Shown: positions 47,298-58,069 of the stretch, piece by piece
Numbering within the stretch: the stretch's first letter is position 1
How the letters are laid out: every line of letters begins with the position of its first letter
NCBI RefSeq assembly: GCF_024139115.2
Contig: NC_085140.1
Span: 340,132,966 to 340,196,965 of the forward strand
Length of the DNA stretch: 64,000 nt
Origin: Armigeres subalbatus
Taxonomy: Eukaryota > Arthropoda > Insecta > Diptera > Culicidae
Reading direction: 5' to 3'
Position numbers and translations under genes: made by a program
Notes under the pieces: model-generated
Database searches by the model: none
Seen by the model: only the letters and a program-made list of their open reading frames with translations
What the model was told of the DNA's origin: nothing

Positions 47298-48239
47298 GGG
47301 TAAGACGGTATAATGCGCCCCACCTGGCCAAAACGCCCCCCTTTGGTTTCTAGAAAACTATAACTAACTAACAGTAAACATCAGTTAGTACCTTTTAATA
47401 TTTGCAAAACCATCATCCTATGTAAATGTGGAAATATTTTTGTATAACATAATGAAAATAATAGCAAACTACAAAAAGTTATAGTTTTGATGTAACTTTT
47501 GATATATTAAGCTCTTTTAGTAGATTGTATTCAACCGTCTAACTTGACCAAGTACAAGACACTGAAGACGACCACACAATTGTGGTCGAAATACGTATCT
47601 GCAAAGATATCGAAAATAACTTTTGATGTTTGTTTGCTCAACATTCTGGAGCGACGCTAGCATACTGTCCGCAAAACTTGCACTGGAACACTAAGTTGGA
47701 CAACAAAATAACTTTTCTCAGTGGTTAATATGATATAAAATTTCATACATCTTCAAAAATGTGACGTTTTTCAAAAATATGTTTCACTGGTCAAAACGCC
47801 CCAGTGTTGGGAGGACGATATGCCCTTACCAACCGTACACAAGCGCGGCGAGCTTGCAGCAGTTGCTTCCAAATTATATGGAAGCTTTTGAAATGTAATT
47901 CAAACCTGCCTCAATGGACTTATGTTGGTGTTTCAATATCAAGCACATGAGGATTTGTAACCTTCTTATTATGGGATTGATAAAATACTAATGAAGGGCT
48001 ATGAAACGTCTTTGGTTAAGGTGGGGCGTATTGCCCAGGCACTATTTGAAATCCATTTTTTCACGACTCAAAAAAGCATTATTACGTGTTATCTGTAATA
48101 TTTTTATATGACTACCCACGGGCAATGCTTTTGCGACTTCCTGGACTACCAAATAACACAAAGTTTGCTTAAATTAGGTTGAAAAGTAAAAATTTATCAA
48201 GAAGTTGCCTTAGGGGGGGCATATTATACCGTCTTATCC
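47298..48239. mobile_element. Complete GGGTAAGACGG element with TA duplication (942 bp)
   Basis: Ends GGGTAAGACGGTATAAT and its inverse ATTATACCGTCTTATCC, flanked by TA (47296-47297, 48240-48241). Noncoding, though a stretch near 47555-47610 with CACACAATTGTGGTCG is itself a small palindrome. Two partial copies (20042-20312, 31742-31972) establish it as a repeat family. A Tc1/mariner-type or other TA-specific transposase is implied by the duplication. Confidence 0.8.
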
Positions 48240-48241
48240 TA

Positions 48242-49849
48242 AGTCAATATCCGTTTTAAAACCCTCAGCTGATATATAATTCAAAGCTTTCGTCCAAGTA
48301 CTAACATGTATGATCAAAGCTCATTTTTATTATGTGAGAAGCAAATTAAGGAAAAATACGCCCAAAATTCAGAGCATCACTGGCCTATACCGTATCCCTT
48401 GCAAATCAAAAATTCTGTACTCTTACGACCGTTCAAACCGTGTAATGTTGTAATCAAATTAATAGCATTACATTATTTACACATTGAGGGTTTATTTTAT
48501 CTCTAATTATGAATTCAAGGTCCCGTTCCCATGATATGGAAAAGTGTATGAATTGCTTCACCATCAGTGAACAATGGATCGCGATATGCGACTCTGTCAC
48601 ACTCTAACGACAATAGTCAACCATGTAGTTAGTCAATCGAATCTTGAATGTGGTATTTTCCCTATGCATGTATTATTCAAATAGATTACATTGTTGTAAC
48701 TAATATTATTTTTAATCATAGCAATCAACTGATTGTCGTGGTTAGCTTGCATGAATTCAAAAATAGAAATCCGTTCAGGTAATTTGGGTCTTTAGGTTAT
48801 TACTGAATAGAAAATATCTACAGTCCGATCGCTATAAATTGTTTATGTTTACCCAGAATAACAGCCGCGCCTCAGGGTGCGCTGCTGCCTGGTGGTTCCG
48901 ATGATCTCTGTTTTCTCCCCATCGAAGTGTAAATAAAGGAAAACTATACGCCCGCCAAAAAGAACGCGAGAAAACAGACAGCAACCAAAACCAACTTTCG
49001 TCTTATGGGAAGCGCAAACATAAAACAAAAGGTTCACAAACATCAATGCCAACAGTGAAAAAAAAGTGACTCTCTGGTCCGGCCCGTTTAGAAAACATCA
49101 TAAAAAAGCCGTTCTGAAATTAGGTCGCGCGTAGAGCTGACCTACTTTTGGCTAGCGCATAGACGAACGCTAAACGAGCTCGACGCAGTGGTCGAAGCGC
49201 GGCGCAAATAATATCTGTCTATTCACATCCACATACGAATGCTGGCGATAGGCAAGGCAAGGCTGAAAAAAAACTACACAAAGAAAGAAATCTAAAGCGG
49301 GAGGAGGGGATAATGGAGCATTACGAACTACTATACCAGCGGGAAGCTCTTCCTCACCCTTCCGCCTACCATGCATCGGCAGCCCAGCCCGTGTTTGAAG
49401 TTCTCCTTCGGGTTTTCGTTTATGCTACTATGCTGTCCCCCCTTGCCACCCACCGAACAACATAGTCACTGAGAAGCTGTACAAGTACAGTATTCACACC
49501 AATAGCATGTTTTCTGAGGTTTGAACAAATCATGACAACCGAAGAATTTTATTGAAAGTATAGAAATTAGATAAAGACGCAGTGATGCATTTTAAACAAC
49601 AATTGTTAATACAGTCTAACATTCATGAGTCGATGTTCCATTACTCGATATCGACTCATGTAAGGATAATCATATCATATAAAAAAATGTTTTCTGGGTT
49701 ACTGTGATGTTCCGTCCAAAGAGCTTTCAAAGAATTTTCTATTCCCCTTCTCGGCCATGAATCGATGGTCCCTTCAATATCGACTCATGGAGGTTTGACT
49801 TAAATTGAAAACATGAGTGTTCCCGTGAAAAATTTTAAGAATTTCCCAT
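48242..49849. other. No gene recognised; GC-richer stretch
   Basis: The interval 48850-49450 is more GC-rich and apparently unique, with no convincing protein (minus frames 48849-49052 and 49170-49376 lack domains). It is a candidate for host regulatory or 5'-UTR sequence only by composition. Confidence 0.35.
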
Positions 49850-50350
49850 GTAAATTACAAGAAATTACAAAGTACGGGAAAATTTAGGAGCTTCTTAGAA
49901 TATTCCAACGAAAATTTCTTCGGAAATTTTTTTTGAAAGAGGAATTTTACGGAGCAGTTCGTGGAGGAATTTTGTGAAGAACAGCTTGAGAAATTTTTGG
50001 GGAAACATCGAATTTCCGAGTGTATATTTGAAGAAATTTCTGGAGGAATTTGTAAAGGTTTTTCTGGAAGAATTCCTGAAATAACGTTTGGGAACATTCC
50101 AGGGGAAGTTCCTTCAACAGTTTATAAGGTTAATCATATGTTTCAACAAATCGTAAAGGGTTTTCTGAATAATTTCATGGAACAAAGTTAGAAAGAATGT
50201 GAAATTCATAGAGGAACTTCCTGGAGCCCTGGAGGAACTCCCCGAAAAAGAAAAAATCCCAAATCAATTTTCTGGGGAATTCCAGAAGGATCTTCCGCAG
50301 CAATCCCCAAAGTAACTTCCGAAGGAATGTTCGGATGAATCTCAAGAAAT
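49850..50350. repeat. Second degenerate GGAATTCC-like array
   Basis: Same varied GGAATTTC, GGAAATTC, GAGGAATTT and GGAAGAATTCC words as in 35950-40430. The 76- and 80-codon frames here, on opposite strands, arise from it. Confidence 0.6.
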
Positions 50351-50369
50351 TTTATTTGAATAGCTTTGA

Positions 50370-50991
50370 TCACCGGGTGACTTTATCGAAATTAATTTAT
50401 TGGCTTTTTTCGGTGATAATTATAAATACTACTCAAAACGAAAGGGAGTAGATGAAAGTAATGAAGATACAGATTCGATAGACACCGCAAGCAAGTGGCA
50501 AGTGTGAAATTAATAGAAACTGAAGATTCGCAGAGGGCCAAATTGCTGTTATTCTGCCTAACGTCCACCCAGGAACGGCTTAGGTAGTAACGTTGTGATC
50601 ACTGTACCAAGCCAGGCAAAATAACAGCGATTTCAACCTGCTAATGTGGTGTTCGGCAAGCGTAAACAGTTCTTTTGATTCGTGGCATAACTTCAGAGAT
50701 TCATACAAGAGCGCGCTAAATTTCTTCACGCATAACTCTTGCAAGCCCATACTTTGCCCAAATTGAATCTTATTCGAACTGTATTCGGGCAGAATAACAG
50801 CGATTTCAACAATGATTGTTCTCTCATATGGTCCTCTGCTAATCTTCAGTTTCTATTCATTTCACACTTGCCGATCGCTTGCGGTGTCAATCGAATCTGT
50901 ATCTTCATTACTTTCATCTACTCCCTTCCGCTTTGAGTAGTATAACTATCATCAAAAAAAAATTCAATAAATTAATTTAGACTTATTTGAA
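50370..50991. mobile_element. Fold-back element, family copy 1
   Basis: The left arm (about 50388-50560) is mirrored by the right arm (about 50800-50982). Shared words include TACTACTCAAA, 'GGGAGTAGATGAAAGTAATG', 'AAGATACAGATTCGAT', 'GGCAAGTGTGAAAT' and 'AGAAACTGAAGATT', inverted on the right. The interior has TGCTGTTATTCTGCC paired with GGCAAAATAACAGCG. A second copy is at 55206-55710. The left end ATCACCG matches the terminal ATC(G/A)CCG of that copy; the right end lacks it. Confidence 0.7.
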
Positions 50992-50993
50992 TA

Positions 50994-51180
50994 GGGGAAA
51001 TGCACCGATTTTGGCCAACCCTGAAAAATACATATTTTTCCAAAATAATCGATCAGTTAAAAGCAGCGTTTAATCGTGAGGGATATATCTCTTGTTAGAA
51101 CTAATAAAACCCTCCTGAATTGCTTTTTATTCGCAAAATTGGCCAAATTAGGAACATGGCCAAAACTGGTACAGTTCCCC
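50994..51180. mobile_element. 187-bp MITE with TA duplication
   Basis: GGGGAAATGCACCGATTTTG at the left is mirrored by CAAAACTGGTACAGTTCCCC at the right, with TA on both sides (50992-50993, 51181-51182). Noncoding. Confidence 0.7.
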
Positions 51181-51199
51181 TAGTGTAGTATTCACAAAG

Positions 51200-51920
51200 A
51201 CTCAAGTAACTTAGACTTAGAAATGCTGGTGTGCAATAAGTTTTGTACCATGGGTTACGTTGTAGTAGACTAATTGATCTTAACTCTAAAACAATTAGTA
51301 GGCGTTTGAACTTCTGTAAAGGGTCTTTCACAAATTACGTAACGCTAAATCTGATGATTTTGGACCCCCACCCTCCAGGTTTAGTTTCATAAAACTCGCC
51401 CAGACCCCTCCCTCCCCCTATAGCGTTACGTAATTTGTAAAAGGCCCCTACTGGGTTTTGAATAGTAAAGCATACGCAAAAGCTTTTGAGACTAGCCCTC
51501 CATGTCGAGTTGCTTTCGGTTTATTACCAGACGTAGTTGATCTGTTAAGCCAATTGACCTTAATTTCAGAGCAATTGACCTTAACTCTAAAGAGCATAGA
51601 ATATTTGCATTAAACTAATAAGAATCACAAACCTGCGCAAGGCCTTTATGGAATTACTTGGAACAGTTAGGTTACTTTTTGTTTCTGGTAACATGTGTAG
51701 TTGAGCTGGCAGACGAATTGATCTCAACTCCAGAATTTTTTTAGTGAGCCCAGAACATCTGTTACAAATCTTTTTGGAATAGTAAAGTACACGCAAGGGC
51801 TTTGTGGACTAGTCTGGACATGTCGGCTTTCGGTTTGTAAACATACGTATTTGACCCGGTGCAGCCCAATTGACATCACCTCCAGAGCTATTTGGAGAAC
51901 TTAGAACATCTGCATTGAAC
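51200..51920 (+). repeat. Degenerate tandem repeat, ~150 bp or longer unit
   Basis: A block running like 'gtagttgatctgttaagcc', then AATTGACCTTAACTC, then AGAACATCTGCATT recurs near 51255, 51535, 51700 and 51850, with a detached copy at 53577-53640. Copies differ substantially. A MITE (51319-51449) sits in the first copy. The RTE fragment and SINE at 52.0-53.57 kb separate the last one. Confidence 0.5.
51319..51449. mobile_element. MITE with AAATTACGTAACGCTA arms
   Basis: GGGTCTTTCACAAATTACG and TAACGCTA at the left are mirrored by TAGCGTTACGTAATTTGTAA and AAGGCCCC at the right. The interior has GGACCCCCACCC and its counterpart CCCCTCCC. A very common type in mosquitoes. Confidence 0.65.
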
Positions 51921-51925
51921 TAATT

Positions 51926-52012
51926 CTTCTCTCTTCTTCCTCTTATTCTTCTTCTTTTTCTTCTTCAATGGCTCTACATTCCAACTAGAACTTGGTCTGT
52001 TTTTCAACTTAG
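51926..52012 (-). mobile_element. SINE-like 3' end with (GAA)n tail, minus strand
   Basis: On the minus strand: AAGTTCTAGTTGGAATGTAG followed by AGCCATTGAAGAAG and a long GAA/AGA tail. The head is missing, and the body is unlike the Feilai-like copies. It ends against the 3' tail of the RTE-type fragment. Confidence 0.4.
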
Positions 52013-52810
52013 TATTACTTACTTACTTATGGATCCTGTACACCTCCGGTGGTGACCTGAGCGTTGCCCGGCTATCGCTTTAACCTGTTGCCAGGTTAGA
52101 TTTCGGTCGACTTCTTTTATTTCTTTATTGAGGCTTCGCCGCCATGAACCTCTGGGTCTGCCTCTGCTGCGATATCCCGCTGGGTTCCAGTCTAATGCTT
52201 GTTTACAGATTTCGTTTCCACCCCTACGTAGAGTTTGGCCGACCCAGCCCCACTTCCGATCTCGAATTTTTGTTGCTATCGGCCTCTGGTGACAACGACG
52301 ATGGAGCTTATTGTTTGAGATCCAGTTGTGAGGCCACCAGGCCCGAATTATATACCGCAGGCATCTGTTAATGAACACCTGCAGCCGTTGAGTGTTCTCC
52401 ACTGATACACACTATGTTTCGCTAGCGTATAACAGCACAGATTTCACGTTAGAGTTGAAAAATCGTATTTTGGTGCGTTCACTTATCTGCCTGTTTTTTC
52501 AGATATTTCTTAAACTCGCAAAGGCAGCCCTTGCTTTCTTGATCCGGGCGCCTATGTTGATCTTGGTACCGCCGTCTGACGCCATTTGGCTACCAAGATA
52601 TTGGAAGCTTTCAACATTCTCCACTGGTTGCCCGGCTACTGTAAAACTGGAAGTAGTCACCGTGTTTACATCCAACGATTTGGTTTTGTTGACGTTGATG
52701 ACTAAACCTGCCGAGGAGGAGCGCTCGGCAAGGTCGTTGAGCTTACTCTGCATATCAGAGTGCCGTTGCGCGAGGAGTGCGGTTTGGCAATCCTACGCCT
52801 TTGCTCGCAA
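52013..52810 (-). mobile_element. RTE-type (Jam-like) retrotransposon fragment, 3' half of RT ORF
   Basis: Minus strand. 'ALLAQRHSDMQSKLNDLAE' (about 52790-52735), 'AGLVINVNKTKSLD' and 'FQYLGSQMASDGG' are the RT region after the catalytic motif. In the same frame but across stops comes 'IFNSNVKS'-like sequence and 'LLYASET' (about 52440). The long C-terminal piece follows: LQVFINRCLRYI, RDRKWGWVGQTLRRG, ALDWNPAGYRSRGRPRGSW. This tail is typical of the RTE clade (Jam elements in Aedes). The 3' end runs into a (TAAG)n microsatellite (about 52008-52029 on plus), as RTE elements often do. The 5' half is absent and several stops are present. Confidence 0.75.
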
Positions 52811-52888
52811 GACCCCATGCAAATCATACGCTTGAACTTTTGGGACTATACTGAACATGTTGATTGGTTCCGGTATATTACCATTTGT

Positions 52889-53565
52889 TACCTTAGCCGT
52901 GCGGTAACCCGATCAAGAATGCATAACAAAATTATAACAAGAGTTATTTATTTCAGAAAAATAATGTAACAAAATGTGTTATAAAATTGGCTGGTTAGTT
53001 AAAATAACAAAAATTATATCAAAATTCCCTCTAGCCATAATTATATCAGAGATTGTTACTTTCATTTCAACATTATAACAACCGATGATATGATTATGAG
53101 GTACAAAAATCTACTTTCATGGTAATTGCCTACATCACGTACAAAAATGTGGTACGCTACAACGCCAGATTTCCATCCATAATGTAGGCAATTAACTCTC
53201 TACTAGCTAAACATCGAACATAGATTCAAGTTATACTGGAGGTGATTACCTCCGCTTTTTTCAATATCAAAAAATGTAGGCAATTATTTTGTGTAAATAT
53301 ACATAACTAATGTTGTAATAATTTTGATATGAAATAAAACTGGCCGAAGACACATTTTTATCGAATTATCTAATTATAACACACGTTGTTTTAAATAACA
53401 ACCATTGATAGAATTGAGTTATAATTTTGTTATGAATTCCTGATCGGGAAGACGCACGGCTACAAAGCAAGACCATGCTGAGGGTGACTGGGTTCGATTC
53501 CCGGTTCCGGTCTAGGCAACTTGGCTGGGGGATGTAATACCAATAAGAAGAAGACGAAGAAGATG
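52889..53565 (+). mobile_element. Feilai-like SINE split by a MITE
   Basis: The head CCTTAGCCGTGCGGTAA (52891-52907) and the remainder from AAGACGCACGGCTAC (53449) are one SINE interrupted by a 541-bp MITE. The rest has the B box GTTCGATTCCC and, after deletion of most of the body, GATGTAATACCAATAAGAAG. It is flanked by the 11-bp target duplication TTACCATTTGT (52878-52888, 53566-53576), which proves that the two halves belong together. Confidence 0.85.
52908..53448. mobile_element. 541-bp MITE nested in the SINE
   Basis: The terminal inverted repeats are about 30 bp: CCCGATCAAGAATGCATAAC then AAAATTATAA at the left, and the matching inverse (TTATAATTTTG then TTATGAATTCCTGATCGGG) at the right, with three or so mismatches. 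The exact insertion point is known from intact SINE copies (GCGGTAAGACG); the two sides share only AA, so any target duplication is 2 bp. An internal inverted pair, TAATTGCCTACAT and ATGTAGGCAATTA (about 53124-53194), with a third copy near 53270, suggests a nested hairpin. Confidence 0.85.
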
Positions 53566-53662
53566 TTACCATTTGTAGTTGACCCGGTAGATCAGTTTAC
53601 CTCAACTCCAGTACAACTTGGAGAACCTAGAACATCTGCCAGGGACAAATATAAAGAAATCT

Positions 53663-53890
53663 CGGGTACTTATTTAAAAGGACGTATGTGATTTTGTAAA
53701 CAAAGATTCAAACTTCGATTTGTCCAATCTGATAGCACTCCCACGCAAACCATCACCACAGACTGGTAGGGGATGCCTTCGGCTACCTGTTGGTGGTGTT
53801 GGTTTGCATGGGAGTGCCACCATATTCGACAAATCGACGTTTCAATCTTTGTTTACAAAATCACATACGTCCTTTTGAATAAGTACCCGG
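53663..53890. mobile_element. 228-bp near-perfect palindromic MITE
   Basis: The arms share CGGGTACTTATT, 'GGACGTATGTGATTTTGTAA', 'ACAAAGATT' and 'CACTCCCA(C/T)GCAAACCA', mirrored exactly or nearly so around a centre near 53775. The single strand would fold into one long hairpin. Noncoding; flanking duplication not obvious. Confidence 0.75.
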
Positions 53891-53980
53891 GAAATATATA
53901 TTACTATAGGCTATAGGGACAATAGTAAGGCTATGGAAAATATTTGAAATTGCAAATTTAGCTCTCATTGAAGTAGGGAA

Positions 53981-54159
53981 AATGACGGCTTTGGCAGGTT
54001 TTGTTCTATTATTGGCAGGGGGTTTTCTATAACCAATTATGCTCGAAATTGGCCTTAACATTCTTTGCATATCAAAGATTATTGTTGCCAAATTTCATAA
54101 AATTTGGTCAACAAAAACCCCCTGACAATAATAGAACAAAACCTGCCAAAGCCGTCATT
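53981..54159. mobile_element. 179-bp MITE with AATGACGGCTTTGGCAGG ends
   Basis: AATGACGGCTTTGGCAGGTT and TTGTTCTATTATTG plus GGGGGTTTT at the left are mirrored at the right (AAAACCCCC, CAATAATAGAACAA, AACCTGCCAAAGCCGTCATT). The arms are about 47 bp and almost perfect. The interior has ATTGGCC/AAATTTGG-type words. Noncoding. Confidence 0.75.
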
Positions 54160-54546
54160 CCACCTATGTCATTTTTTTTCAAATTCCTTTATTTTGCATG
54201 ACAACATCCTTACTCTTGTTGATGTAGCAAAACAACTGCATCCCTAGAAACATAACGAACTGGCCAACTAGATGAAACTAGATGAGATGGGTCAGATAAC
54301 CGTGAACAACATGTGAGAATTGTTCAAAGGCACCCGAGATCCAGCTGTTAAAACTTAGTTTGTAGTACAGTAGTACGCATGATTACCTGATCGCTGTATT
54401 CGTCGTGTTAATAATTATCAAGTACTTTCAAACATGGCGTTGAACTTAGTTTCAAATTAAAAGAAACACAGCAGCCCCTTTCTTGATTAAAAAAAAAAGT
54501 AAATTCGCCAGATTCTGGGAGCGAACATCGACTCTTCTTTCCCTGA

Positions 54547-54945
54547 AGGTGGAAACGCATTCCCAGTGAGAAACCGGAAAGCCCTAGCACCGCCCATAAC
54601 AACTCATCCACCACCGTCGGTCCTACCCCTCAGACCTTGACCAACGCTGACTCCCAGGATGTCTCTCGAATTTCACCCGACCCTGTCTTCCTCGAACCCC
54701 TTCCCATCAAGGAGAGAGTGAATTCAGGCAAGGTTACACCGAAACAATCGGCAACTTCAGAATGTGCTGCCATTTCGACACTCATCAGTATCGCAAAAGT
54801 ACGGATAGACCCTCAAACTTCAGACTTCAGGATTGCCGGAAAGAGGAGTATCGCCAGCACATCGCCAGATCTCAGTGTCGAACCAAAGAACATCCCGAAA
54901 ACCCAGCGGCTAAGTTCCAAGAACAGCGGTTCTACCGCCAAGTAA
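54547..54945 (+). CDS. Ser/Thr/Pro-rich open frame, possibly a Gag-like remnant
   Basis: An open stretch of 133 codons without an obvious start; the first ATG-like start available is a TTG at 54637. Content is rich in Ser, Thr, Pro and Lys (for example RISPDPVFLEPLPIKERV), more protein-like and GC-richer than the flanks. There is no zinc knuckle or recognisable domain. GC-rich sequence continues to about 55180. It may be the tail of a retrotransposon Gag or an unrelated coding remnant; I cannot identify it. Confidence 0.25.
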   Translation, partial: RWKRIPSEKPESPSTAHNNSSTTVGPTPQTLTNADSQDVSRISPDPVFLEPLPIKERVNSGKVTPKQSATSECAAISTLISIAKVRIDPQTSDFRIAGKRSIASTSPDLSVEPKNIPKTQRLSSKNSGSTAK

Positions 54946-55205
54946 TTGGGACTTTCAACTCTAACTCATTAGCCTCCAGGTAACCGAGGCACCATTAGAC
55001 CAGAAGCTATACCCCAAGCGGAACCTTTGGATCGTCCCCGCCGCCTGATAAAGCCCGAGGACTAAGAAGCTCAGCGTGGAGTTATCGAGGGGGGGCGGCC
55101 GGGCGCCAAGACCCAACCGGAAGGACCGAACCGATCTCAGCATCCAGTGGACGAAGAATATAAGAAGAGCCTGTCCAGATCCTTTGGTAGTGTTTGGGAG
55201 GATTT

Positions 55206-55710
55206 ATCGCCGTGAGATACTTATTTGAAATTTTCGTTGGCTTTTATCGTAGAAGGGTAGAAGGGAGCAATCGAAAAGCAATGAACTGAAAAATATTGCA
55301 AGCGAGCGACAAGTATGAAATTTTATACTAAAAAGAAGGTGAAAGTGTGGCCATCAGAGAACAATATTGACTGAAATCGCTGTTATTTTGCCTAACATCC
55401 ACCTAGGAGCGGCTTGGCTGATAGCGTTGGAACTATCATACCACGACAGGCAAAATAACAGCGATTTCAACCTGCACATATTGATCGGCATTTGAAAACG
55501 GACCAAGTGATCAGTGGCAATACGAAACGATGGCCCTCTGCACACTTTCACCTTCTATTAAGTAATAAATTTCATACTTGTCGCTCGCTTACGATATCTT
55601 TCAGTTCTATTTTCCATTGCTTTCGATTGCTCCCCTCTACTTTGAGCTTAGTGCGTGTGTACTCACCGATAAAAGCCATCGAAAATTTCAAATAGGAATC
55701 TCACGGTGAT
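55206..55710. mobile_element. Fold-back element, family copy 2 (complete ends)
   Basis: The left end ATCGCCGTGAGATACTTATT and the inverse of the right end (ATCACCGTGAGATTCCTATT) match, continuing through GAAATTTTCG and GGCTTTTATCG. The arms extend to about 55350 and 55545, with 'GCAATCGAAAAGCAATG', 'AGCGAGCGACAAGTATGAAA' and 'AGAAGGTGAAAGTGTG' mirrored. Inside, AATCGCTGTTATTTTGCCT and its inverse make a second hairpin. Homologous to 50370-50991. Confidence 0.75.
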
Positions 55711-55904
55711 GAGTTCTTCCAAACAGAGAATCCATTTGGCAAAAGCAACAAAAACTGCGGTTCGATCTCGATCGCTTGGGCGAAGTAAGTGCTTGTGGAG
55801 TAGTACGTGAAAAATTCTAATAAGTAACTTCGTCGGACATCGACAGATGGCTTCGGAATTCTTCGAAGATTTAGTTCTGAGTTTGCTTCTACATCCCCGG
55901 AAGA

Positions 55905-56105
55905 AAGTATAAAAAAGGAAAAAGGAAGAAAAGAGGATGGAAGTAGATGGAACAAGAGAAGAGGAAGAAAAAACTGGGAAAATAAAGGAAAAGAGTATGA
56001 TAAAGCAAAGAGGAAAGAAGGAAAAATCAAAGAAGAAGGATGATGATGGGAGAAGGAAGAATGATAGAAGAAGAAGCTAGAAGGGAGGTAGAAGATAGGA
56101 ATAAA
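55905..56105 (+). repeat. Polypurine tract
   Basis: About 200 bp almost wholly A and G (AAGGAAAAAGGAAGAAAAG-like). The 188-codon minus-strand frame covering it is mostly Phe, Ser, Leu and Pro and is not a gene. It resembles the tract at 7096-7266 in composition. Confidence 0.75.
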
Positions 56106-56109
56106 GAAT

Positions 56110-57454
56110 GGCCTAACACTAATTAGAACACAAAGACAAGCCGGTACAGCCACCCAATTAAGAATCCGATCACAGTGTACACATCGAGTTGCATCTATAT
56201 ATCGATCTATCTTTCTGTCAATCTGATGCGTGTTTCGTGTAGCATTTGGGCATAATTTATTTGACAATCACAAGCAAAGTCGGGTACATGTAGTTAGTTA
56301 CACAATAACTATGAAACATAAAAATATATATTAATTCTTATTATTGTGTATAATGCACAAGAATTGTATCACAGGACCTAGGGGACCATTTTCCGAGCCA
56401 ATCTTCTCCATACAGCAGATTCTACTGCACATGTTGAACCACCTAACCCGAGACAATGCTGTACTTACTGGCATAAACGAATAAACGCCGATTTTTTCGT
56501 ATGTAGGCCAAAACGGTTCTTTGTGTAATCTGAACTCTTCTGCGGATGTCGGAGCTGTATGGAAGCCAGCTGGAAGAGCGAGCAGTATGTAAGCGACCAT
56601 TGAATGTATGCACGCAAGTAGCCTAATACTGACTGTGTATATGGATGCTACTCTCTATCTCTGCCTATGCCGAGCTGTAATCAGGCGACCAAGCGACCGA
56701 CTGACTGGCTGATCGACCGTAGAGAGTTCACTGCGCTGCCTTGGGTAGAGATTGTCGGATGATGAACGAATTGAAGGAATAAAAAAAAAGTTATATGAAA
56801 AGAGCAAACTAGTTTTCGTAGCTTTTGTACTAGACGAGGGCGATCGGGTGGCTGGGGATGATATTCAAGGGGAGCTAGTTGACATCAGATGGATGAGCGG
56901 TCGGACAGAAAATGTAATACATGGTAGATGGGGCCAATCGATGATGGCACTTGTGTGTCAGCATTTTTAGATTGACTTAGCACAATGTGTTTGATGGAAG
57001 CTTTTGAGAAGAATATCTATTGAATTATTTTCGAAATTGATGTTCCGACATGACTAGCTAAGGATGAAAGAAAGGTTGATTGTATATCCTCTTGTTAGGT
57101 AGTGTTAGCCACTTAACCCATTATAATGTTCGATGAACCAGATTCAATTGCGAAGACCGAACATTTTTAATTGGCAATTAGTAGAACTCATGTGAACCAA
57201 TTTCCGTTTGAATAAGACACCAATTTCGTCAATTATTTTTGTTAATAGTACATATCTACCGCTGTAAAGTAAACTGTGACTACTTACTAGTCATTTCTTT
57301 GGGTTCGATTGGAATAATATCGAAGCTACCAGCTAAGAACTAGTTACAAATTGTATGCATTTTGCCTACAAATGCCTACAAAATAAATACATATTAATAC
57401 ATTAAATGTAAAATTGTACAAGTATTGCATCAACTATACTGTAATATCTGAGAC
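56110..57454. other. No gene recognised
   Basis: Small frames (56331-56600 minus, 56752-56970) have no known domain. Sequence around 56640-56760 is less AT-rich. Nothing else to call. Confidence 0.4.
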
Positions 57455-58036
57455 ACCGCGACGATTGCATTTGCCTTTTTAATAATCCTCCTAAATTTTT
57501 AGCTAATTTGGATGTAATTTGAGTGAGCACGCGCGGTTTGAAATTTGTATGAAAATAATTATGAAAACAGTAACTTTCATGGAAAACCGTTCTCCAACGC
57601 TTCCGATTAAGCTCTAAAAACATATGAGTACATCGGCAATTTTACAAGGAAACAGGCCGTCTTTATTGCGAAACGATTTGATGCTCTCAAGTAAAGTTAT
57701 TAAGGAAATACTGAATCGTGGGAAATTCAATTTAACACGTAAAAGAATAACATCAATATCAATAATGAGCATTTTTGTCTCCTTCATAACTTTGCTTCCA
57801 AACGAGAAATCGCTTCGCAACTGCCCTTCAGCTTCAGAAGTATTATTCTGTGTAGGCTAAGTGTTAATTATATTTAAATAGTTCATGGGCTACCTCACGG
57901 AACGGTCTTTCACATAAGGGTCAGTTTTCACAGTAATTTCCATACAAAATTTAAATGACGTGTGCACAGTCAAATTACATCCTTATTTGCTGAAAATTTG
58001 GGAGGATTATTAAAATGGCAAATGCAATCGTTTAAG
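57455..58036. mobile_element. Inverted-repeat element (~580 bp)
   Basis: CGATTGCATTTGCC…TTTTAATAATCCTCC at the left (57460-57493) is mirrored by GGAGGATTATTAAAATGGCA…AATGCAATCG at the right (58002-58033). Further inside, ATGTAATTTGA and 'AAATTTGTATG' pair with TCAAATTACAT and CATACAAAATTT. The arms are about 115 bp. The interior frames on both strands (57624-57860; 57614-57820) are small and without domains. Confidence 0.65.
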
Positions 58037-58069
58037 CATCGGTGAGCAAAAAAGTCAAAATTTGAATTA

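Noticed and set aside
48850..49450. Host gene promoter or 5' UTR
   Set aside because: Suggested only by higher GC; no start codon with a convincing frame or splice signals.
55701..56267. 188-codon minus-strand frame with a hydrophobic stretch
   Set aside because: Most of it is the polypyrimidine strand of an A/G tract; no domain.
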